Below, piece after piece: positions 1-6,756 of a stretch of 13,177 bases of DNA (the first letter of the stretch is position 1; every line of letters begins with the position of its first letter). The stretch is from CAZVFE01 sp964626405 (GTDB lineage Bacteria > Bacteroidota > Bacteroidia > Cytophagales > Spirosomataceae). The stretch lies in NCBI GenBank assembly GCA_964626405.1, contig CAZVFE010000048.1, positions 1-13,177 of the forward strand. Reading direction: 5' to 3'. Position numbers and translations under genes: made by a program. The notes under the pieces were generated by a model. The model worked only from the letters and a program-made list of their open reading frames with translations. It was not told the DNA's origin and did no database searches.

Positions 1-21
1 TTTTTTAAATTTTAATATGAA

Positions 22-1014
22 TTATCCTACTCTAGCAATTAAATCTGCTGCACGAGAAGAATAACCAAACTCATTATCATACCATCCTACAACTTTTACC
101 ATATTACCCATAGCAGAAGTTAATTTAGAATCGAAAATATTTGAATGAGGATTTCCAATGATATCAATTGATACGATTTCGTCTGTAACGAATTCTAAAA
201 TTCCTTTCATTGGTCCTTCAGCCGCAGCTTTCATTGCAGCATTAACTTCTTCAACCGTTACATCTTTCTTTAAGATAGCAGTGAAGTCAGTTACAGAACC
301 ATCTGGTGTAGGAACACGCATCGCGTTTCCATCTAATTTTCCTTTTAAATGAGGTAATACTAAACCTACAGCTTTTGCAGCCCCTGTTGAGGTAGGAACA
401 ATTGAATAAGCAGCAGCTCTAGCTCTTCTCATATCTGAATGAGGAGCATCTTGTAAATTCTGATCAGCCGTATAAGCGTGAACAGTTGTCATAAACCCTT
501 TTTCAATTCCAAAATTATCATCTAAAACCTTAGCCATTGGTGCTAAACAGTTTGTAGTACATGATGCATTTGAAATAATTGTCATATCATCAGTTAAAGT
601 ATCATCATTTACTCCTAATACAACCGTTGGTACATTTCCTTTAGCAGGTGCTGAGATAATTACCTTACGAGCTCCAGCAGTTAAATGTTGACCAGCTCCA
701 GCCTCATCCACAAATCTACCAGTTGATTCTAATACCACATCAATTCCTAAATCTCCCCAAGGAAGTAATTTCGGATCTCTTTCAGCAAAACAAGCAATTT
801 TGTTTCCATTAACTGTGATAGATGAATCATCAGAACTTACTGTTCCATTGAATCTTCCATGTACTGAATCATATTTCAATAAATGTGCTAATGTCGCATT
901 ATCAGTAAGGTCATTAATCGCTACAACCTCTACGTTTTCTTTTTCTAATAGGCGGCGGAATGTTAATCTACCGATTCTTCCAAAACCATTGATGGCTACT
1001 TTAATTTTTTTCAT
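22..1014 (-). CDS. gap: Glyceraldehyde-3-phosphate dehydrogenase (type I, NAD-dependent)
   Basis: This cytoplasmic glycolytic enzyme oxidises and phosphorylates glyceraldehyde 3-phosphate to 1,3-bisphosphoglycerate with NAD+. The 330-residue protein has full family length. Visible motifs are the Rossmann dinucleotide loop GFGRIG (10-15), the acidic residue of the IND motif (D35) expected for NAD rather than NADP, ESTG (96-99), and the active-site block SCTTNC with catalytic Cys152. The partner His179 lies in HAYT, followed by the conserved HSDMRRARA region (192-200), RVPTPDGSV (233-241) and the C-terminal WYDNEFGYS (311-319). The start is the only sensible Met, immediately before KKIKVAINGFGR. 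It lies 69 bp downstream of trmB on the same strand, but a consensus promoter sits in the gap, so it is probably transcribed on its own at higher level. No terminator is visible in the 21 bases left after the stop. Confidence 0.98.
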   Translation of the reverse strand: MKKIKVAINGFGRIGRLTFRRLLEKENVEVVAINDLTDNATLAHLLKYDSVHGRFNGTVSSDDSSITVNGNKIACFAERDPKLLPWGDLGIDVVLESTGRFVDEAGAGQHLTAGARKVIISAPAKGNVPTVVLGVNDDTLTDDMTIISNASCTTNCLAPMAKVLDDNFGIEKGFMTTVHAYTADQNLQDAPHSDMRRARAAAYSIVPTSTGAAKAVGLVLPHLKGKLDGNAMRVPTPDGSVTDFTAILKKDVTVEEVNAAMKAAAEGPMKGILEFVTDEIVSIDIIGNPHSNIFDSKLTSAMGNMVKVVGWYDNEFGYSSRAADLIARVG

Positions 1015-1049
1015 CTTGAAATTTTACTTTTGGATTTAATTTTATGGTG

Positions 1050-1080
1050 CAAAATTACCATTATTCTTAGATTTATCCAA
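1050..1080 (-). promoter_or_regulatory. Bacteroidota-type promoter for gap
   Basis: On the minus strand the spacer between trmB and gap contains TTG (1078-1080), a 20-bp spacer, and TAATTTTG (1050-1057). This is an exact match to the Bacteroidota housekeeping consensus TTG/TAnnTTTG with normal spacing. Transcription would start near 1043, giving a leader of about 30 nt before the gap start codon. The assignment is pattern based. Its position in the only non-coding gap upstream of a typically strongly expressed gene supports it. Confidence 0.7.
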
Positions 1081-1083
1081 ATT

Positions 1084-1776
1084 TTATTTTAACGAGCGTA
1101 TCATTAAATATTTAATACTATAACCCTGCTCAGAAAAAATACCCTCAAATCGTGTCTTTATACCAAAATGATCATTTAAATATTCACTCTTATATAAATC
1201 CTTTGTGCATTTCTCTATTTTCCATTCATCTCTCATCCCCTCCAATACCTCTAAACTATATTCAAATAAACTATCAGAATCCGTTTTTAAATGAATCTTC
1301 CCTGCCTTCTTCAGAATTTTTTTATATCGATTTAAAAAATTCCTATTCGTTAATCTCTTTTTCTCATCCCTATCCTTCGGCCTAGGATCTGGAAAGGTTA
1401 TCCAAATCTCATCCACTTCTCCCTCCTCAAAAAAATCTTCAATTCGATCTATAGGAATTCTTAAAAAAGCAACATTATTTAAATCCTCCCTCTGAGCAGC
1501 TAATCCCCCCGCAGCTAATCTATCTCCCTTTATATCTATTCCCAAAAAGTTTTTTTCAGGAAATACCCTCCCTAGGCCAATTGAATATTCTCCCCTTCCA
1601 CATCCTAATTCCAAAACCAATTCCCTGTTATTCCCAAAAAATTCAGTCTTCCACCGTCCCTTTGAATTCTCATAAAACGCCTTCGGTGATTGAATAACCC
1701 TATCCAATTCCTTAGCAATCTCGTATTTTATTGATTTTCTTCTCGACAAACTCTTATAATTCTTTAATTTCTGCAA
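1084..1776 (-). CDS. trmB: tRNA (guanine-N7-)-methyltransferase
   Basis: TrmB uses S-adenosylmethionine to methylate N7 of G46 in the variable loop of tRNAs, in the cytoplasm. The 230-residue protein is close to the usual family length. It shows the SAM-binding motif LELGCGRGE (55-63), the acidic end of the next strand in GIDIKGDR (79-86), and the TrmB signature TFPDPRPK (127-134) with the basic stretch that follows. KTDSDSLFEYS (164-174) and the C-terminal TRFEGIF region (208-214) are also present. The first Met is the only one before residue 181, so the start is well fixed. It lies inside the 3' end of folC (23-bp overlap), implying translational coupling. Arginine is encoded mostly by AGG/AGA, unlike gap or the cyclophilin gene, which fits a weakly expressed gene. 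Confidence 0.95.
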   Translation of the reverse strand: MQKLKNYKSLSRRKSIKYEIAKELDRVIQSPKAFYENSKGRWKTEFFGNNRELVLELGCGRGEYSIGLGRVFPEKNFLGIDIKGDRLAAGGLAAQREDLNNVAFLRIPIDRIEDFFEEGEVDEIWITFPDPRPKDRDEKKRLTNRNFLNRYKKILKKAGKIHLKTDSDSLFEYSLEVLEGMRDEWKIEKCTKDLYKSEYLNDHFGIKTRFEGIFSEQGYSIKYLMIRSLK

Positions 1777-3061
1777 CGATAAAATTACTACCTGTAACTA
1801 TCATTATATCTTTTTTACCTGCTTTTTTTCGTATTTTTTTAATTGCCTCTCGTACATTCCCAAAAGATTGATATTTTTTTCCAGTTTTTTCCTCAAAAAA
1901 TTCCTTTAATTCCTTCTCTCCTACTAACCTCGGATTTTTTCCCCCTACCAAAATGATTTCCGCTGGAATTTTAGTCAAAACATCTACCAATTCATTTTTT
2001 AATTTATCCTTTGAAACCCCAAATAGTATAAATGTATTTTTACCCCCATTCAATTCCAATTGCCTTGTTACAATTTCTAATCCGTCTAAATTATGCGCCG
2101 TGTCTGCAATAAATAATGGTTTCTCTCCCAATTTCTGCCATCTCCCCTTTAAATTCGTATTTTTTATTACATTTTTAAATCCCCTTAAAATAATTTTCTT
2201 CGAAATTTTTATCCCCTTCTCTTCCTTTAATTGATCGAATAATTGTAGGATTCCCCGACAATTTTTTGCCTGATAAGCACCCAATAAGCCTAATTCAATT
2301 TTCCAGTTCTTCTCCCTTTTATTATCTCTAATTATGATTTTTTGATAACTTCTTTCCGACTTGGATGAAATAATTTCAAAATTTTCCTCTGCAATTTTTA
2401 TCGGCGCCCCCATTTGAGAAGCCTTTTCCATGAATACATCCCTCGTCTCCTCCCTAACCTCTGAAATGCTGACCGGACAATCCTTTTTTATTATACCCGC
2501 CTTTTCAAAAGCAATTTTATCTAAACTGTCGCCCAAAATCTCCATATGATCAAAACCAATATTGGTAATTAGACATATTTCTGGTTGAATAATGTTGGTG
2601 CTATCCAATCTTCCTCCTAATCCTACTTCCACAATCGCATAATCTACTTTTTTATCTCTAAAATAATCGAAGGCCATTAATACCGACCATTCAAAAAAAC
2701 TTGGATTTATTTCCTTTATCGCATCTGAATAGGTATTTACATAGTCTATTACCCATTTTTTAGAAATGTCCTTTCCATTTACCTTAATCCTTTCAGTAAA
2801 ACTTTTTAAATGGGGTGAAGTATATAAACCTACCTTATATCCTGCCTCCTGTAAGATCGAAGCAATCATATGTGAACTGGACCCCTTTCCGTTCGTGCCA
2901 GCAATATGAAATGATTTAAACGCTTTTTCCGGATTTCCTCTTAAATCACATAAAGCCTGAATATTTTTCAAACCAGGTTTAATGGCCGATTTCCCCTGAT
3001 TTTGAAAATAGGGTAATTGATTGTACAGAAATTCCGTAACCTCTGAGAACCTTGAAAACAT
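1754..3061 (-). CDS. folC: Bifunctional folylpolyglutamate synthase / dihydrofolate synthase
   Basis: This Mur-ligase-family enzyme adds glutamate, with ATP, to dihydropteroate (dihydrofolate synthase activity) and to reduced folates (polyglutamation). It is cytoplasmic. The 435-residue protein has the expected length and motif order: the ATP-binding loop HIAGTNGKGS (52-61), TSPHLKSFTERI (81-92), VEVGLGGRLDSTN (144-156), IGFDHMEILG (168-177), and EKAGIIK (186-192) with the lysine region that is carbamylated in the family. The C-terminal domain has GRWQ (306-309) and ADTAHN (319-324, usually DGAHN), then FGVSKDK and TGSNFIVAE near the end. Whether both activities are present cannot be read from the sequence; the dual name follows the usual bacterial FolC. 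It follows the TonB-like gene after 6 bp, a neighbourhood common in Bacteroidota, and overlaps trmB. Confidence 0.96.
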   Translation of the reverse strand: MFSRFSEVTEFLYNQLPYFQNQGKSAIKPGLKNIQALCDLRGNPEKAFKSFHIAGTNGKGSSSHMIASILQEAGYKVGLYTSPHLKSFTERIKVNGKDISKKWVIDYVNTYSDAIKEINPSFFEWSVLMAFDYFRDKKVDYAIVEVGLGGRLDSTNIIQPEICLITNIGFDHMEILGDSLDKIAFEKAGIIKKDCPVSISEVREETRDVFMEKASQMGAPIKIAEENFEIISSKSERSYQKIIIRDNKREKNWKIELGLLGAYQAKNCRGILQLFDQLKEEKGIKISKKIILRGFKNVIKNTNLKGRWQKLGEKPLFIADTAHNLDGLEIVTRQLELNGGKNTFILFGVSKDKLKNELVDVLTKIPAEIILVGGKNPRLVGEKELKEFFEEKTGKKYQSFGNVREAIKKIRKKAGKKDIMIVTGSNFIVAEIKEL

Positions 3062-3067
3062 CTTTGT

Positions 3068-3934
3068 TTATCTTGCTTTGACGTTAAACGATATCGTTCC
3101 ACTTGAAATGGAAGATTTAATTCCTGATGAATTTGGTACAAATTTACATTTTGCTACCGCTTCCTTATATTTTTTACTTAAGGCAATGGATAAGGTTGAT
3201 TCCCTTTGTTGTAAAGAAATAATATTTCCTGAATCATCAATCTTTATATTAAAACTAATAGTTCCTGTTTCACTGGTATTATCATTTACGACTGGTGCAG
3301 ATTTTAATCTCCAACCTGTAATATTAAGGGATAAGCCATTTCCTCCTCCAGTTCCTCCTCCAGAACCACCTCCACTTCCTTTCGGTCCTGAATATAATCC
3401 TCCATTATTTAAATCCCCATCCAATTGTCCCTTATCTCCTACTTTTCCTATATCATCCCCATTTGAATTTCCTCCCCTTTTGGGTCTAGATTTAAATAAA
3501 GCATTATTATTGATGATAGGTTCAGCTTTTACTGGTTTCACCGATTCCTTTTCGTTTACATTAGCATTCTTGTCTACATTCTCCTCTGCTTCTTTTTCTG
3601 TAATTTTAACTGGTGAATTTTCTTTTGAACTTATCAATGCCGATTCAGAACTTTGCCTAGGGGGTTGTGGTTGATTATCCACATTTTCTGTGCTTTCTAA
3701 ATCATTCGCATTATTTAAATTAGGTGATTCTAAAGATTCATTTATTCCTGACCCAATATTGCTGTCCCCATAATTAATTTCAAATCCTCCAGCAGCAATT
3801 TCTATACTAGGATCTTCCGTCCATACATTCACAGATATAATGATAAGAAATAAGGCAGCATTCACCAAAATTGTATAGGCCAATGCTTTAAGTCGATTAT
3901 TCCTCTCAAAATTCTTATCAAATACCTGACTCAT
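3068..3934 (-). CDS. TonB-like energy transducer family protein (single-pass, Gly-rich linker)
   Basis: The 288-residue protein has a short cytoplasmic N-terminus with several basic residues, one membrane segment at about 17-37 (AYTILVNAALFLIIISVNVW), and a long low-complexity periplasmic region rich in Asn, Ser, Glu and Lys (about 60-180). A (S/T)GGG-repeat linker follows (186-200), then a small C-terminal domain (about 205-288) with a beta-strand pattern (GTISFNIKIDDSGNI, then GTISFNVKAR) like the TonB C-terminal fold. This is the type annotated as energy transducer TonB in Bacteroidota, often beside exbB/exbD and folC. Here folC is present but exbB/exbD are not; an HU-SPOR gene occupies the upstream position. 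The Pro-Glu/Pro-Lys spacer and YP motif of classical TonB are absent, so a TolA-like or purely structural role is possible. It starts 1 bp after the upstream stop. Confidence 0.75.
   Translation of the reverse strand: MSQVFDKNFERNNRLKALAYTILVNAALFLIIISVNVWTEDPSIEIAAGGFEINYGDSNIGSGINESLESPNLNNANDLESTENVDNQPQPPRQSSESALISSKENSPVKITEKEAEENVDKNANVNEKESVKPVKAEPIINNNALFKSRPKRGGNSNGDDIGKVGDKGQLDGDLNNGGLYSGPKGSGGGSGGGTGGGNGLSLNITGWRLKSAPVVNDNTSETGTISFNIKIDDSGNIISLQQRESTLSIALSKKYKEAVAKCKFVPNSSGIKSSISSGTISFNVKAR
3335..3379 (-). repeat. In-frame Gly-rich repeat tract (linker of TonB-like protein)
   Basis: Three imperfect 12-bp units, read on the minus strand as (Ser/Thr)-Gly-Gly-Gly, encode residues 186-200 of the TonB-like protein. 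The tract separates the charged periplasmic spacer from the C-terminal domain and probably serves as a flexible hinge. Such short in-frame repeats can vary in copy number between strains. Confidence 0.7.
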
Positions 3935-3935
3935 C

Positions 3936-5030
3936 TTAAAAATTTTCTAATACCCATACAGGCATATTTCTTTTTTTGAAGGCTAATTCTTTTTCTTGGG
4001 CCTGCTTTAAATTATAAGCAGAATCAATTGCAATTCTAAAATTTTCACCTAGATTTTTCTGAGGTAATATTTCAGCATGAAATCCCCTATTCTTTAATTC
4101 TGCCACACCTTTTTCTGCATAAGGAAGCGTTTTAAAACTTCCACCAATAATGAAATAGTTTGCTTCAGATTCTTTAACTCTCGTTGAAGTTTTTACAACA
4201 ATCTCTTCTTTTATTTCCTTTTCTTCCGGTTGTTCAACGATTGGTTGCTCAATCACCGGCTTTTCAACAACAGATTTTTCAATTACTAAAGGCTTATCTG
4301 CTGGAATAATTTCCTCCACCTTACTTGTTCGGAAAATATCAATAGGATTAAAACTTGATTCCCAATTTTTTAAATCAGGTTCAGTTAGAATAAATGTAAA
4401 TAAAGCTCCTAAAATAAAAGTGATTGAAGCCGCCCATAATCCTGAATAAGATTCAGATGAATATTCAGCATATTCTTCTTCTTCTACTAATTCTTCCTCA
4501 TTTAAAACGGCTATTTTTTCTTCTAAATTTTCTTCAATAATATCAGTTTCTGTTTCAACAGAGGTTTCTTGTTCAATGATCAACTCCAATTTATTAGAAA
4601 TAGCTGGAATTTCTCCAATAGAAATTGCCTCCAATCCAAATAAACTTTTATCCAAATTGTTCTCATCATTTGGAGTAAATTGAATATTACCTTCTGAATT
4701 TAACCTGAATTCCCCTAGGTTTCCGAAATTTAATTGCTGATTATTATTTAAAAGAAAGAATAATTTATTCGAAAAAGCATCCACAATGGATTTTGCTTTT
4801 TTCTGAGAAATACCTCCCCTTTTCGCAATTTCTAGAACCAGAATACCATCATCTGCATTCAATTTTTTATTAAATGCGACCAGCCTTTTCTTTGGCTCAA
4901 TTTTATTCTCAATTCGATTAAAATTAAAATCGGATTCTCGAACTACAAATCCCCCAAATTGAGGCACAGTAACATAATTATGCTCAATTAATAAGTCTTC
5001 AATAAGTTCAATTACTTCATTTAATTCCAT
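3936..5030 (-). CDS. HU-CCDC81-type domain / transmembrane / SPOR domain protein
   Basis: This is a 364-residue inner-membrane protein of three parts. Residues 1-120 look like the tandem HU-like domains of the CCDC81 type found in Bacteroidota: first the segment with NYVTVPQFGGFVV (18-30) and KRLVAFNKKLNADDG (48-62), then the second with ISQKKAKSIVDAF (74-86) and LNFGNLGEFRL (100-110). An acidic stretch (about 155-192) leads to one membrane helix at about 197-215. The periplasmic side has a Val-Glu-Lys-Pro-type repeat (249-270) and a C-terminal SPOR domain (about 290-364; NYFIIGGSFK, then ENFRIAIDSAYN), a fold that binds glycan strands lacking stem peptides at division sites. There is no signal peptide, so the HU part should be cytoplasmic. 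The architecture suggests a tether between DNA or a cytoplasmic partner and septal peptidoglycan; this is inference. It sits between the barrel gene (10 bp) and the TonB-like gene (1 bp). Confidence 0.85.
   Translation of the reverse strand: MELNEVIELIEDLLIEHNYVTVPQFGGFVVRESDFNFNRIENKIEPKKRLVAFNKKLNADDGILVLEIAKRGGISQKKAKSIVDAFSNKLFFLLNNNQQLNFGNLGEFRLNSEGNIQFTPNDENNLDKSLFGLEAISIGEIPAISNKLELIIEQETSVETETDIIEENLEEKIAVLNEEELVEEEEYAEYSSESYSGLWAASITFILGALFTFILTEPDLKNWESSFNPIDIFRTSKVEEIIPADKPLVIEKSVVEKPVIEQPIVEQPEEKEIKEEIVVKTSTRVKESEANYFIIGGSFKTLPYAEKGVAELKNRGFHAEILPQKNLGENFRIAIDSAYNLKQAQEKELAFKKRNMPVWVLENF
4224..4286 (-). repeat. In-frame V-E-(K/Q)-P repeat in periplasmic linker
   Basis: Codons 249-269 of the HU-SPOR protein encode an imperfect 4-5 residue repeat (VIEKS, VVEKP, VIEQP, IVEQP), visible at DNA level as repeated TTCAACNA/TTGCTCAA-like units on the plus strand. 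It lies just outside the membrane helix and probably forms an extended spacer through the periplasm toward the SPOR domain. Pro/Glu/Lys spacers of this kind are also typical of TonB proteins. Confidence 0.6.
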
Positions 5031-5040
5031 ATTTCAATCT

Positions 5041-6750
5041 TTAAAATGTATACGAGGCTCCTACTGTTAAGTTAAATCCCTGAACTTGATAATTGATATA
5101 CCGCTGATATTTTGTCCCCAGTAAATTATTCATAGAGAGATAAGTATTTATTTTCTCATTGACTGAATAATCTAGTTTTAGGTTTAAATCAACTATACTT
5201 TTCATTTTTACAGGACCAACATTCGGACGATACCCATATAATCCACTAATATAATATAAATTTGGGGAAATTGTAATACTCTTTCTAAATTGATAATGAT
5301 TAGTAAATTCTAAATTAAATTTCGGTCTTGAATAAGGTTGTTCTAAAGAACTTAATTTAGAATAATTATTGAAAATAAATTTCAAATTTGTTTTATAAGT
5401 TGGATTTACCTGATAATCAATATTTCCAGATAAATTGAATAATCCAGTTTTTTGCGTCTCGTTTCCAGAATATAGAATTTCAAATTGAGAAGTATCTGCC
5501 ATACTTGGAGTAAAAAAACTTAAATTTTCCAAATTAGAATAACCCAATTTAAATTCATAGGATAAACCATTGTCCTCCGATCCTTTAAGTCCAGCAAAAA
5601 TATGAATGATTTCACGGGTATTTCTTAATTCAATATCCTTCCCTAACCAAGGCAATTCAAAACTCATGGAACTCAAACTATTAAAATAGGTATTTCCTTT
5701 TATTCCCCCGTATAGATTCAGTGAAGGCATAGCTCGATAATCTATTTGAATATTTGGGTACCAATTAACTGGATTTTTCGACAAGGATTGATCCAAATCG
5801 CCTACAATATTCAAACCTAAATTGATTTTAATCCCATTGGTTTTATAATTGAAATTCGGTTGAATGCGATATAAATTTCTATTTATATTCGCATTATCCT
5901 TTGTAAATTCTGAAACATATAAATCGGAATTAAAATTTATTCCCATTTCTGAATTAATATCCCAATCCGCATTTACCTGGTTTTTCCAAACATATTCACT
6001 ATTGGTATTGCTGGCTTGAATATAATTAAAATCAGTGCTTGCCTGATAATCAATTCTAGATTCTAAATCTGTATTCGAAATCCTACCATTAAAACTGAAT
6101 CTGTCATAATTGATTTTATAAGCATCTTTTGCTGTTCCATCTGGTATGGATAATCTCCCATAATAATTAGATCCCAAATTTCTAAATCCTAAACTTCCAT
6201 CCAATAAATATTTTAAAGTATAATTTTTTGAATAAACCTTAATCTGATTATCCTGCCTTCTTGAAAAAGCCGTATTATCTGGTCCACTTGCATTGGCATC
6301 TAGGTTTAAATACAATCCTAATAATTGGTTTGCCTTAAGCGAATAAGCTAAATTGGAATTCAAAAGTGTATGTCCATAATTTCCTAAACCAATTTTTACG
6401 TTATTTTTGATTTTCCCAATTTCATTCAAAATATATTTATCTTCTATTCCAGGTTCAATGACGGATACCTCTAAATTTTGAAAAGATTTATTTTCCCATT
6501 TATAATCCTTCGGATTGTAATTAATTAAACTATCCTCTTGTGCTAAATTTAATTGGATTAAAGGGTTGAAACTACGTTGTATTTCTGGTTGAATTTCGAT
6601 TTTTCTTTCTTTTTCGATCGTAAAATCTTGCGATTGAATCGCTCCTTCTTGTCTAGTTTCTGATTGGGCATGGACGGAAAGACTCATTCCAAAGACAGAA
6701 CTTAGGGCTATACTGAAACTAAAATAAAAAGATCTTAATTTATTATTCAT
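5041..6750 (-). CDS. Outer-membrane beta-barrel, TonB-dependent-receptor-like but without a plug
   Basis: The 569-residue protein begins with a signal peptide (1-28, VHA before Gln29). A mature N-terminal segment of about 80 residues (29-108) follows, then a long series of alternating strands with aromatic girdle residues from about 110 to the end. The C-terminus, with NNLLGTKYQR (541-550), GFNLTVG and final Tyr-Thr-Phe, is the typical last-strand pattern of TonB-dependent receptors and ends in the Phe recognised by the BAM machinery. No CarboxypepD-like domain, TonB-box-plus-plug signature or SusD partner is visible. The protein is much shorter than normal receptors (about 700-1100 residues), so it is a barrel-only relative. 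It starts 6 bp after the stop of the large TPR gene and is followed by the HU-SPOR gene. Substrate and pore status are unknown; a porin-like channel or an assembly scaffold are alternatives. Confidence 0.8.
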   Translation of the reverse strand: MNNKLRSFYFSFSIALSSVFGMSLSVHAQSETRQEGAIQSQDFTIEKERKIEIQPEIQRSFNPLIQLNLAQEDSLINYNPKDYKWENKSFQNLEVSVIEPGIEDKYILNEIGKIKNNVKIGLGNYGHTLLNSNLAYSLKANQLLGLYLNLDANASGPDNTAFSRRQDNQIKVYSKNYTLKYLLDGSLGFRNLGSNYYGRLSIPDGTAKDAYKINYDRFSFNGRISNTDLESRIDYQASTDFNYIQASNTNSEYVWKNQVNADWDINSEMGINFNSDLYVSEFTKDNANINRNLYRIQPNFNYKTNGIKINLGLNIVGDLDQSLSKNPVNWYPNIQIDYRAMPSLNLYGGIKGNTYFNSLSSMSFELPWLGKDIELRNTREIIHIFAGLKGSEDNGLSYEFKLGYSNLENLSFFTPSMADTSQFEILYSGNETQKTGLFNLSGNIDYQVNPTYKTNLKFIFNNYSKLSSLEQPYSRPKFNLEFTNHYQFRKSITISPNLYYISGLYGYRPNVGPVKMKSIVDLNLKLDYSVNEKINTYLSMNNLLGTKYQRYINYQVQGFNLTVGASYTF

Positions 6751-6756
6751 ATTTTA

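Noticed and set aside
158..352. Plus-strand open frames of 64 and 79 codons (the latter at 800-1039) opposite gap
   Set aside because: gap is unambiguous here; these frames have no domain or promoter and the second reads across the gap start.
1015..1083. Rho-independent terminator after trmB
   Set aside because: No GC-containing hairpin with a T-run is visible on the minus strand; the spacer is explained by the gap promoter.
1953..2234. Plus-strand open frame of 93 codons
   Set aside because: It is wholly antisense to folC, which has intact family motifs, and the product has a random hydrophobic/Asn/Ser composition.
3021..3674. Plus-strand open frame of 217 codons with a Pro-rich segment
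   Set aside because: It lies antisense to the TonB-like gene and the folC start. The Pro-rich stretch is just the complement of the Gly-rich linker codons, and there is no leader or plausible domain.
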